Under the pieces are notes generated by a model. It made no database searches. It saw only the letters and a program-made list of their open reading frames with translations, and had not been told where the DNA came from. The translations under genes and the position numbers were made by a program. A stretch of 37,580 nucleotides of DNA, taken from assembly GCA_018648265.1 (NCBI GenBank), contig JABGRN010000049.1:1-37580 (forward strand). Direction: 5' to 3'. This stretch comes from Prolixibacteraceae bacterium. Lineage in GTDB: Bacteria; Bacteroidota; Bacteroidia; Bacteroidales; Prolixibacteraceae. Positions 1-7,922 of the stretch are shown here, piece after piece. The number at the start of each line of letters is the position of its first letter. Position 1 is the first letter of the stretch.

Positions 1-1017
1 AATGGCATTGCCGACCTGAAAAAAGCACAAGAACAGCTTAAAATATACCGTCAGGCGGTTCTGAAAAAGGCGTTTGAGGGGGAATTAACTAAAGATTGGA
101 GAAAAAAACAGACCAATCTCCCAACCGCTGAGGAACTACTTGAACAAATAAGATTAGAACGACAAAACCATTATAACCAACAACTCGAAGATTGGGAAAA
201 AGCGGTTGTCGTTTGGGGAAAAAAATACAATGAAGGTAAAAAGCCTGGTAAGCCAAGACCTTTAACTATACCAGATGCCCCTAATGAATCACATGAGTCT
301 AAAAAGTGGATAATTCCAAAAGATTGGATTTGGACTCAAATTGGAACTTTATGTTTTGTAACTAAGCTTGCTGGATTTGAATATACTGACTATGTTAATT
401 ATGACAGTAATGGAGATTTACCAGTATTGAAAGCTGAAAATGCAGGACCTTTGGGCTTTAAAAAGACTGATTTTTCAAAAGTAAAGTCAGAGTCTGTAAA
501 ATCTTTAACAAGGTCTCAAATATTTGGAGGTGAACTTTTAATAGTTTTTGTCGGTGCAGGTACAGGAAATGTAGCTATGGTACCCTATAATCAAAGGTAC
601 TTTCTTGGTCCAAATATTGGAATGGCAAGACCATATTTCAAAATGGATTCTAAATATTTAGAATTATTTCTGCAATCTGCTTTTGGGAAAAGTTTAATGA
701 TGTCTGCGGTTAAAGCTGTAGCTCAACCTTCATTGTCCATGGGTACAATTAGACAGGCACCGATAGCATTTCCGTCTATTGAAGAACAACACCAAATTGT
801 CCGAGAAATAGAATCTCGTTTATCGGTTTGCGATAAGGTTGAAGAAAATATAATATTGGGTTTACAAAAAGCAGAAGCACTTCGCCAAAGTATTCTTAAA
901 AAAGCATTTGAAGGTAAATTATTAAGTGAAAAAGAGATAGAGAAGTGCAAACGGGAAGCTGATTATGAACCTGCAAGTGTATTGCTCAAAAAGATAAAAG
1001 CCGAAAAGAATAAATAA
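1..1017 (+). CDS. hsdS: Type I restriction-modification specificity subunit HsdS (5'-truncated by window edge)
   Basis: The reading frame is open from base 1 to the TAA at 1015-1017, so this is the C-terminal ~338 residues of a longer protein. HsdS reads the target DNA sequence for the HsdM/HsdR complex. What is visible is the end of the central conserved helical spacer (AVLKKAFEGEL, about codons 20-30), a second target-recognition domain beginning near WIIPKDWIWTQIG (about codons 104-116), and a distal helical spacer ending in SILKKAFEGKLL. The two near-identical LKKAFEG segments are the internal repeat expected of HsdS half-subunits. The stop overlaps the hsdM start by one base (TAATG), implying translational coupling. 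The order S then M is less usual than M then S. The first recognition domain lies outside the window. Confidence 0.95.
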   Translation, partial: NGIADLKKAQEQLKIYRQAVLKKAFEGELTKDWRKKQTNLPTAEELLEQIRLERQNHYNQQLEDWEKAVVVWGKKYNEGKKPGKPRPLTIPDAPNESHESKKWIIPKDWIWTQIGTLCFVTKLAGFEYTDYVNYDSNGDLPVLKAENAGPLGFKKTDFSKVKSESVKSLTRSQIFGGELLIVFVGAGTGNVAMVPYNQRYFLGPNIGMARPYFKMDSKYLELFLQSAFGKSLMMSAVKAVAQPSLSMGTIRQAPIAFPSIEEQHQIVREIESRLSVCDKVEENIILGLQKAEALRQSILKKAFEGKLLSEKEIEKCKREADYEPASVLLKKIKAEKNK

Positions 1018-2540
1018 TGACAGACTCAGCAATTATTTCGAAAATATGGAATCTCGCCAATGTGTTACGCGACGATGGTGTTGGTTACGGTGATTATTTA
1101 GAACAAATTACTTATTTGTTATTCTTAAAAATGGCTGATGAATTAAACAAACCGCCATATAATAAAAGATTAAAATTCCCTAAACTTAAAGACGTGGAGG
1201 GTAACGAAATCACGGATGGTGAAATCTGTGATTGGGAAACCTTGTCGGGAAAAAGAGGTGCGGAGTTGGAATCGTTTTATGCACAGTTGCTTCGAAGTTT
1301 ATCTACCGAAAAAGGTATGTTAGGCCAGATTTTTACTAAAAGCCAAAATAAAATACAAGACCCTGCAAAATTGTTAAAGGTTATTAATATGATTAACCAG
1401 GAACAATGGTCGATGATGGGTGCTGACATTAAAGGTAAAATATACGAAGGTTTGTTGGAAAAGAATGCTGAAGATACCAAGAGTGGGGCAGGGCAGTATT
1501 TCACGCCACGGGCCTTAATTAAGACCATGGTTGCCTGTGTTCAGCCCAAACCGATGAAATCTATTGCCGACCCGGCTTGTGGCACAGGGGGTTTCTTTTT
1601 AGCATCGTACGATTGGATTATTGCCAACAATAATTTGAACCGTGAAGAAAAGGAATTTTTAAAGAACAAAACATTTCATGGAAATGAAATTGTGGCCAAT
1701 ACTCGTAGAATGTGTTTAATGAACATGTACCTGCATAACATTGGTGAAATTGACGGCGAAAGCTTTTTGTCGCCTAACGATGCTTTAATTTCCGACGATG
1801 GGAATCGGTATGATTACGTACTGGCGAATCCACCTTTTGGGAAGAAAAGTAGTATGACAATCACTAACGAAGAAGGTGAAATTCAAAAAGAAGATTTAAG
1901 CTACAACCGTCAGGACTTTTGGGAAACCACATCGAATAAACAGCTTAACTTTTTACAGCATATAAAAACCCAACTAAAAATTAGTGGTGAAGCAGCCGTT
2001 GTATTACCCGATAACGTTTTATTTGAAGGTGGTGCAGGTGAAGAAGTGCGTAAGCAGTTAATGAAAACCACAGAGTTACATACAATTCTTCGTTTACCTA
2101 CAGGTGTTTTCTATGCACATGGTGTTAAAGCAAACGTATTGTTCTTCAACAACAAACCAGCCAGTAAAGATCCGTGGACAAAAGAGGTGTGGATTTATGA
2201 CTATCGAACCAACATACATCATACTTTAAAGAAAAAATCAATGACAACCGCTGACCTATTAGAGTTTGTTAAATTGTATAATCCAGATAACCGTCATAAA
2301 CGAGCCGAAACATGGAGTGATGAAAATCCAGATGGTTGTTGGCGTAAATTCACCTATGAAGAAATATTAGCACGGGATAAAACGAACTTAGACATTTTTT
2401 GGTTAAAAGATAAAAGTTTAACCGACCTTGATAATTTACCCGACCCCGATGTTTTGGCTAATGAAATTATCGAAAACATAGAATCGGGACTTAATAGTTT
2501 TCGGGAAATAATGGAAACTATAAACGGCAATAACAAATAA
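1017..2540 (+). CDS. hsdM: Type I restriction-modification DNA methyltransferase subunit HsdM
   Basis: This 507-residue N6-adenine methyltransferase has the usual family length. The N-terminal helical HsdM domain spans about residues 5-140. It is followed by GQYFTPR (159-165), the SAM-binding motif I DPACGTGGFF (185-194) and the catalytic motif IV NPPFG (271-275). It methylates the adenine of the site chosen by HsdS and protects host DNA. The ATG overlaps the hsdS stop, which fixes the start. No hsdR follows: the next 220 bp are non-coding and the neighbouring genes are on the opposite strand. HsdR is therefore either left of the window or absent. The protein itself looks intact. Confidence 0.97.
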   Translation: MTDSAIISKIWNLANVLRDDGVGYGDYLEQITYLLFLKMADELNKPPYNKRLKFPKLKDVEGNEITDGEICDWETLSGKRGAELESFYAQLLRSLSTEKGMLGQIFTKSQNKIQDPAKLLKVINMINQEQWSMMGADIKGKIYEGLLEKNAEDTKSGAGQYFTPRALIKTMVACVQPKPMKSIADPACGTGGFFLASYDWIIANNNLNREEKEFLKNKTFHGNEIVANTRRMCLMNMYLHNIGEIDGESFLSPNDALISDDGNRYDYVLANPPFGKKSSMTITNEEGEIQKEDLSYNRQDFWETTSNKQLNFLQHIKTQLKISGEAAVVLPDNVLFEGGAGEEVRKQLMKTTELHTILRLPTGVFYAHGVKANVLFFNNKPASKDPWTKEVWIYDYRTNIHHTLKKKSMTTADLLEFVKLYNPDNRHKRAETWSDENPDGCWRKFTYEEILARDKTNLDIFWLKDKSLTDLDNLPDPDVLANEIIENIESGLNSFREIMETINGNNK

Positions 2541-2545
2541 ACAGG

Positions 2546-2598
2546 CCCTGAACCCGTCAGCTGAAGGATAGTTCGCGTTGTTCCCCGGTTGGCCAGGG
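2546..2598. terminator. Imperfect hairpin between convergent hsdM and the sulfatase locus
   Basis: CCCTGAACC (2546-2554) can pair with GGTT (2587-2590) and CAGGG (2594-2598), with a 3-base bulge. It lies 5 bp after the hsdM stop, in the 223 bp between two convergent transcription units where a terminator is expected. It has no clean U-tract, so a terminator role is inferred from position only. The rest of 2541-2763 shows no convincing gene. Confidence 0.25.
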
Positions 2599-2763
2599 TG
2601 GTATATGTAGATCTTTTAACCAAAGATTGACAAACATTGGTTATCAAAATTACAAATTGCTTGAAACATAATAAGGAATAGTTTAGAATTTGAATATTTA
2701 TAAAATTGAAACTTATGCGTCAGTAGCCGCACAGGTTTGTTATTTGTTTTTTTTGAGATTAGT

Positions 2764-2901
2764 CTATTCCAGTTTATTTGGATTAGGTTGTTCAGGATTC
2801 GGAGTTCCTTGTTCAGAGTTCGAAGAGTTTTGCTCCGTACCTGTATTACAGCCCGATACAATGATTACAGATATAACCAGGATAGCTGAAAAAATCCTCA
2901 T
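2764..2901 (-). CDS. Small lipoprotein, 45 aa, function unknown
   Basis: ATG at 2901 opens a 45-codon frame ending in TAG at 2766-2764. It reads as a classical lipoprotein precursor: Met-Arg, a hydrophobic stretch (FSAILVISVIIV), then the lipobox VSGC with the lipidated Cys at residue 18. The mature part is only 28 residues, hydrophilic and rich in Asn, Pro, Glu and Gln (NPEQPNPNKLE at the C-terminus). The start is 6 bp past the fucosidase stop, with an AAAGGG stretch just before the ATG, so it would be the last gene of the minus-strand unit. The mature part has no obvious surface-export acidic motif. It could be a genuine small envelope lipoprotein or the intact 5' end of a gene that lost its 3' part. 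The signal and lipobox are seen; any function is unknown. Confidence 0.55.
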   Translation of the reverse strand: MRIFSAILVISVIIVSGCNTGTEQNSSNSEQGTPNPEQPNPNKLE

Positions 2902-2907
2902 GGCCCT

Positions 2908-4701
2908 TTATTTTATTGGTTTTATTATCGCTGATTTTAAACTAGAAGATTCAGTATTTCCTTCAACCAAAGAAACCGAAATAGTATGTTTACCACTGGT
3001 TTTAAACTCTAAAATTCCCATTTTATACTGCTGATATTTTTCAGTGGCGGCCTGTTGGTTTTGTACCATTATTCCTTCATCTGTTATGGTTTTCCATACG
3101 AGACGGTCCTCGCCTTTATAAATCAAATCAATATAATAATAGCCAGGCTCAAAAACCTCCACCGTCCATTCTGCCTTACTGTTTTCTTCCCATTTACTAA
3201 TTTGGTTCACATGTTTCCACTCACCATATTTTTCCATCCATTTGATTTCCTTTTTCTCTGCAACTGAGACTTCTGCAAATTCAGCCAATAATGTGGTTTG
3301 AATGTTTGGATAAATTCCGTGATTGGTATTTACTTTTGCGGATTCTGCTTCACCCTCCAATTTTATTTCAATTACCGAAACGGGTAAATCAGCAGGTTTG
3401 TACGGCACTTCAAAAACGATCCATCCATTCTCTTTTTTATAAGAAATATCGGGTCCGTTTAAAAGTTTTGCCGAAATAATTTCACTTTCCAGGCCAGGCA
3501 AACAAAGTAAGCCATCTTGCGGCCATTCGAAAACGGAAAAGAACAGGGAATTTCCCTGTGTGGTTACATCTCCCCAAGGCAAGGCATGTCCCCAGGGAGA
3601 AGGCCCGGCACCATAAATAACTTGTGGATATTTGCGAATCCATTTCCCGGTTTCTTCAAGAAACTTAACTCCTATTGTTGGGATGTTTCCTTTCCCATCG
3701 GGTCCAACGTTAAACAGGTAGCTTCCGCCACGTCCAACCGTTGCAATTAAGCGACTTAAGGTTTCTTTTGGGCTTTTAAAATTATTGTCGTACCAGGCAA
3801 ACGCCCACGAATCGTTGTTGGTGTCGCATGTTTCCCACAAGCCGGGAATATTTCTGGGTGGAACTTCCATATCACCTTTACTGGCATAGTCACCCAATCC
3901 ATGTCCAATTCGACTGCAAAGCATGGCGTTCGGCTGAAGCTCGCGAACCAAAGCCGCCAGTTCAATCACATATTCTTTTGGAATACGTCCCGGAGTATCA
4001 AACCATATAAAATCAATATCGCCATAATTGGAGCAGATTTCTTTTACCTGGGGTTTGCATTTGCTGTAAAAATAATTTTCAAAGGTTGCAGCTGTTCCGT
4101 CGGGATTTTCCCTTGGTCCCCCTGAACCTCCGGGAGCAGTCCAATCCTGATTATGCGAATAATAAAAACCAAAGCCCAAACCAATTTCATGACAAGCAGC
4201 TGACAGTTCTTTCATCGGATCACGGGCAAAAGGAGTTGCATCAACAATATTAAACGAGTGCTGAGATTTAAACATCGCAAATCCTTCGTGATGTTTGCTG
4301 GTTATGATTATATATTTCATACCGGCATTTTTTGCCAGTTGGGCAATGGCTTTAGCATCAAATTCAGAGGGATTAAATTTTTGGGCAAGTGGCATGTATT
4401 CCTCCGTTGGAATAGTAGCCATATTTTTATGCTTAATCCATTCTCCAATTCCATAATACGTGGTATCTTTCCATATACCTCCCAAACTCGAATACAAACC
4501 CCAATGAATAAACATTCCAAAATTACTTTCATCAAAAAGTTTTCCCCGACCGGCTTTTAGGGCATCCAACGAAACTTTTGATTCACCCCACATTTTGTCC
4601 ATGCCCTGGTCTTTTTCTTTCTTTTCCTGAGCCATTGCTACAAGTGAATAAAACATTACCATTAAAACGACAAGCAGGTTTTTTAAATATTGTTGTAACA
4701 T
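2908..4701 (-). CDS. GH29 alpha-L-fucosidase, secreted
   Basis: This 597-residue protein starts with a Sec signal peptide (hydrophobic LLVVLMVMFYSLVAMA, cleavage near residue 25). GH29 landmarks are clear: FGMFIHWGLYS (61-71), SKHHEGFAMFKS (135-146) and FIWFD with the predicted nucleophile Asp235. The TIM barrel is followed by beta-sandwich domains (about 370-597) ending in a carbohydrate-binding-like segment. It should release terminal L-fucose by a retaining mechanism in the periplasm or at the cell surface. It is the penultimate gene of the minus-strand block, followed 6 bp later by a small lipoprotein gene. The upstream neighbour is a decayed DUF1961-like gene. The preferred fucosyl linkage cannot be read from the sequence. 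Confidence 0.97.
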   Translation of the reverse strand: MLQQYLKNLLVVLMVMFYSLVAMAQEKKEKDQGMDKMWGESKVSLDALKAGRGKLFDESNFGMFIHWGLYSSLGGIWKDTTYYGIGEWIKHKNMATIPTEEYMPLAQKFNPSEFDAKAIAQLAKNAGMKYIIITSKHHEGFAMFKSQHSFNIVDATPFARDPMKELSAACHEIGLGFGFYYSHNQDWTAPGGSGGPRENPDGTAATFENYFYSKCKPQVKEICSNYGDIDFIWFDTPGRIPKEYVIELAALVRELQPNAMLCSRIGHGLGDYASKGDMEVPPRNIPGLWETCDTNNDSWAFAWYDNNFKSPKETLSRLIATVGRGGSYLFNVGPDGKGNIPTIGVKFLEETGKWIRKYPQVIYGAGPSPWGHALPWGDVTTQGNSLFFSVFEWPQDGLLCLPGLESEIISAKLLNGPDISYKKENGWIVFEVPYKPADLPVSVIEIKLEGEAESAKVNTNHGIYPNIQTTLLAEFAEVSVAEKKEIKWMEKYGEWKHVNQISKWEENSKAEWTVEVFEPGYYYIDLIYKGEDRLVWKTITDEGIMVQNQQAATEKYQQYKMGILEFKTSGKHTISVSLVEGNTESSSLKSAIIKPIK

Positions 4702-4729
4702 ATCTTAAATAATTTAGGTTTTTACTTAT

Positions 4730-5280
4730 TTATTCTTTTATATAAACTTTTAAATCGCTGTACCGAGCCGAACGTGTAAACATGTGACGCAATCCAATCC
4801 GACCTTCTTCCGGCGACTGATTTTCATCTAAATCCCAGGAGAATAATTTCTCCACATTTTCTCCTTTCACATTAAAGAAGAGTTTCGATTAGGTTTTAAT
4901 TACTGTTATTTTGTACGTTTTGCCAGGCAGGAACAAACCAGTTTTAAAATAAGCGGGAAGTATCTCGGTGTCTCCAAACTTGCCCTCTTCTGCCGGATAT
5001 TTCCTTATCCTGATGTAATCATTTTTTGGATCTTCATTCGCCATAGGAAAAGCTGCGTAACTAATATGAAGCGGAGTCATGTTGTAATAATATTTACTCA
5101 TTGTTGGAACTTCGCGGTATTCGTTCCATAGCGTAATATCCTTGTCCCTGCCTTCAGTTCCAATACCCGTAGCCTGAATGTACAAGATATTTACATTAAT
5201 TATCTGCGTATCTGAGACGCTGAGAAGAATTTCAATCATTCTCTTGTGTGCCAAAACTCCTCTGCCATGTTGGTTTCATA
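4730..5280 (-). pseudogene. Decayed DUF1961-like (concanavalin-fold) protein gene
   Basis: Three pieces of one family are visible in order. About 5274-5244 encodes a short piece NMAEEFWHTRE in one frame, ended by TGA. About 5240-4889 in another frame encodes INVNILYIQATG, then HISYAAFPM and GKTYKITVIKT, and stops at TAA 4891-4889. The same frame continues past that stop as SKLFFNVKGENVEKLFSWD, then GRIGLRHMFTRSARYSDLKVY, to a final TAA at 4732-4730. This matches the order of conserved segments I know from DUF1961 proteins. The expected N-terminal 50-70 residues and any signal peptide are missing, because the remnant begins right after the GH38 stop. At least one frameshift and one nonsense codon are needed. 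An intact ancestor probably bound or processed a uronic-acid-containing glycan; that is inference. Confidence 0.75.
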
Positions 5281-5289
5281 TAATATTAT

Positions 5290-7794
5290 TTAAAACTGAA
5301 TCATAAAAGTTCGAATCTGGTCATGCCCCATTTTAAAGCTAAATTGTTTTTCCTCAACTTTAATTTCTCTTTGCAATTCAATGGCTTGTTCCAAATGGTT
5401 ACATTCGGTTACCGACACTGCAGGATATGGCAAATGAACCGTAACATCTTCATCACGTCCTTCGGTTTCAACAATCCGTAAGATTAATGGATTTGGATCG
5501 TAAGCATCCTGTTTGGTTTTAAGGCTTGAAACAATTACATGGTCACTGTTTATACTAAAGAATGATTTTTCCAAAGGAAATGACTGATCGCTAAATTTCC
5601 ATCCTGAGATTTCACCCGAATGTTGGGTTTCCTGTTTCGCAATTAAAGGTTGGTTGAATTCCCATGCTTTCTGAGGAATGTTTGCATTTCGCCAATCACC
5701 TTCGTGGGCAAGCAGCGAGTATTTAAATGAATGAATCCCTTCATCCATTCTCGGATCCATTTCCCTTGCTCCCCGCACAACCGACATGCTTAAAATCCCT
5801 TCGTTAATGGTGAATCCGTATTTACCATTATTGATTAATGATACTCCGAATTCGTTGTTTGAATAATCAATCCATTTTTGAGCCGGAACCTCTTTGTCAG
5901 ATTCACTTCGTTTTACAAAGCCATAGGGCTGATCGAAATAAGCCTCTCCGTTGGTAAGGTTTGTTGGAAAAATTAAACGCATCAATTTGCCCGGACTGTG
6001 CCAATCTATTTCCATCTCAAAATCGATTTGATCGGAATTTGCCTTTAAAGTCATGTATTGTGTAAATTTTGAGGATTGAAAATAATTATCCCATTTTACA
6101 ACTACTTTTAAAGGGGAATCATAAACTATTTCGGGAGGAGTGAGTGATTCAACTTCAAATTCTTTCCCCGTTAAACCAAAGCTCCAACTGCTCCCCTTAT
6201 CTTCCAGCAATTGTATTTTGTTCGCATAATCTTTTAAAATTTCTTTTTGAAGTTTTTTGCTGAAAATGCTTGTAATTCCTTTTTCATTCCACTGAATTTT
6301 AAAGAAATTATTTTCAAGCTGATTTCCGTTTATTTTTAGTCCCGAATTTCGTTTTTCAGGTTTCCCATCCACAACAGCATAAACTTTGTAGCCCATTGGT
6401 GGAATGTTTGCGGCATCAATACAAATTTCGTATTGCAAATCATCGTCAGATTTTTCAGTAATTAAAAAAGGAGTGTCTTTCCCCGATGGATCTTTCAAGC
6501 TGAATTCGGTGGGCTTTTTCACAAATTTAATTTTGGCATTTACAAATTGGCTAACAGGCCACGAATGTGGATTATAAACCACCACAGGAATTCCATCGAT
6601 TTCGGTATTGATTCGATTCCCAATATTTTCAAGTCCTGCATTTATTTGTTCCGAAGTAATTTGCCCCAGTCGTTCATACTCCTTATAAACGTCGTTAACA
6701 CCAAGCCCTGTTAGTGTTCCCGGAAGAATATCGTGAAATTGATTAAATAACAAAATTTTCCACGCTTCCAGAAAATCTTCGCGCGGGTAGAATGGTTTAC
6801 CTTTGTGCATGGTCCCAATGGCAGAGAACTTTTCAGCAACAATTAACTGATTCTCGAAATACCGGTTTAATTTTTTAATCGCTGCTTGTGAAGTGTAACA
6901 TCCCATCCATCTTCCATTGTCCTGTTTATATCCGAATTCTTCCCTCTGAACAGGCCAGTTAGTGCCACTTTTATGAAGCTCTTGGAAATAACCTTCGGGT
7001 GAAATGTGCTCAAATTCCAATGAAGATTCATTGGCAAGCATATTTAATTTTCTCATATCATCGTCATCCGGCCCTCCTCCATGATCGCCTTTTCCGATGG
7101 TAATCATTGGCAAATCGTACTTTGAAGTTTCCACCCACTCTTTAATATATTCAGGCATATTTTTAAAATTGGGATTGTAATGATCCGGAATTTTATAAGC
7201 AAGTATTTTCGAGCCGTCATCTGATTCCCACCAAAAAACCTTTTTGCCTTCAGGAGCTTCGCGGCTAAAAACATAATTTTCAATTCCACAACCTGCGTAT
7301 ATTTTTGGAAGTGTACCCGGATGACCAGTAAAAACATCCGGCGACCAGGCAATTTTAACATTTTCAATGTTTAAGTTTTTTGAATAGTAATCGTGGGCAA
7401 CCAAAAATTGCCTGATTAAACTTTCGCCCGACGACATGGTTTCATCCGGCTCTACCCATTGGCCACCAACAATACTCCACTTTTTATTATTTATACTTTG
7501 TTGCACTTCTTCAAACAAATCCGGTAAATAATTCTGAATGGTTGAGTAGTATAAAAGATAACTTTGTGCAAATTTTAAATCAGGATACTTGTCTAAAGAA
7601 TTCAGCACATCCGAAAAGGTTTTAAAAATCTCCCTGTTTTTGATTTCGTTCCATCTCCATCGATACACCGGATCCATGTGGGCATGTCCAATAACTTTTA
7701 CTTTTTGGGATTTTATTTTTTCAGAATCAGATTGACTGAAACCATTTATATTGAATACAAAAATGGCAATAAAAAGAAGTTTTAAATGTTTCAT
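5290..7794 (-). CDS. GH38 alpha-mannosidase, secreted
   Basis: This 834-residue protein has a signal peptide ending near FSQ (residue 21). GH38 signatures are VIGHAHMDPVYRWRW, with zinc ligands His39 and Asp41 in the HxHxDP pattern, and IAWSPDVFTGHPG, with predicted nucleophile Asp153. FHDILPGTLTGLG supplies a further zinc-binding His. The middle three-helix bundle and C-terminal beta-sandwich domains fill the remaining length. It should hydrolyse alpha-linked mannose in the periplasm by a retaining, Zn-dependent mechanism. A possible promoter lies 56 bp upstream. The downstream gene is a pseudogene beginning within about 10 bp of this stop. Confidence 0.96.
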   Translation of the reverse strand: MKHLKLLFIAIFVFNINGFSQSDSEKIKSQKVKVIGHAHMDPVYRWRWNEIKNREIFKTFSDVLNSLDKYPDLKFAQSYLLYYSTIQNYLPDLFEEVQQSINNKKWSIVGGQWVEPDETMSSGESLIRQFLVAHDYYSKNLNIENVKIAWSPDVFTGHPGTLPKIYAGCGIENYVFSREAPEGKKVFWWESDDGSKILAYKIPDHYNPNFKNMPEYIKEWVETSKYDLPMITIGKGDHGGGPDDDDMRKLNMLANESSLEFEHISPEGYFQELHKSGTNWPVQREEFGYKQDNGRWMGCYTSQAAIKKLNRYFENQLIVAEKFSAIGTMHKGKPFYPREDFLEAWKILLFNQFHDILPGTLTGLGVNDVYKEYERLGQITSEQINAGLENIGNRINTEIDGIPVVVYNPHSWPVSQFVNAKIKFVKKPTEFSLKDPSGKDTPFLITEKSDDDLQYEICIDAANIPPMGYKVYAVVDGKPEKRNSGLKINGNQLENNFFKIQWNEKGITSIFSKKLQKEILKDYANKIQLLEDKGSSWSFGLTGKEFEVESLTPPEIVYDSPLKVVVKWDNYFQSSKFTQYMTLKANSDQIDFEMEIDWHSPGKLMRLIFPTNLTNGEAYFDQPYGFVKRSESDKEVPAQKWIDYSNNEFGVSLINNGKYGFTINEGILSMSVVRGAREMDPRMDEGIHSFKYSLLAHEGDWRNANIPQKAWEFNQPLIAKQETQHSGEISGWKFSDQSFPLEKSFFSINSDHVIVSSLKTKQDAYDPNPLILRIVETEGRDEDVTVHLPYPAVSVTECNHLEQAIELQREIKVEEKQFSFKMGHDQIRTFMIQF

Positions 7795-7849
7795 TTCATC
7801 GGTTTAAAAAGTGATAGGCAAATAATCCTTTTTTTAGACAACGATTTTT

Positions 7850-7857
7850 CAAAGTTA
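7850..7857 (-). promoter_or_regulatory. Candidate Bacteroidota -7 promoter element upstream of the GH38 gene
   Basis: Read on the minus strand, this is TAACTTTG, an exact match to the TAnnTTTG -7 consensus of Bacteroidota primary promoters. It lies 56 bp upstream of the GH38 ATG in a 128 bp gap. No good TTTG-type -33 element is present at the expected spacing, so the call is weak. Confidence 0.3.
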
Positions 7858-7922
7858 AGTTAGATTTTTTCGTATTTAACGACACTCTTTCATTAACTAT
7901 GCGAATAAAAATTTATCGAATA

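Noticed and set aside
2541-2600. Possible group II intron domain V or IS remnant after hsdM
   Set aside because: The GC-rich text forms a hairpin, but the conserved AGC triad and GAAA tetraloop of domain V are absent and no transposase fragment is nearby.
2690-3034. 114-residue frame on the + strand
   Set aside because: Antisense to the small lipoprotein and fucosidase 3' end, with Cys/Phe-rich composition typical of shadow frames.
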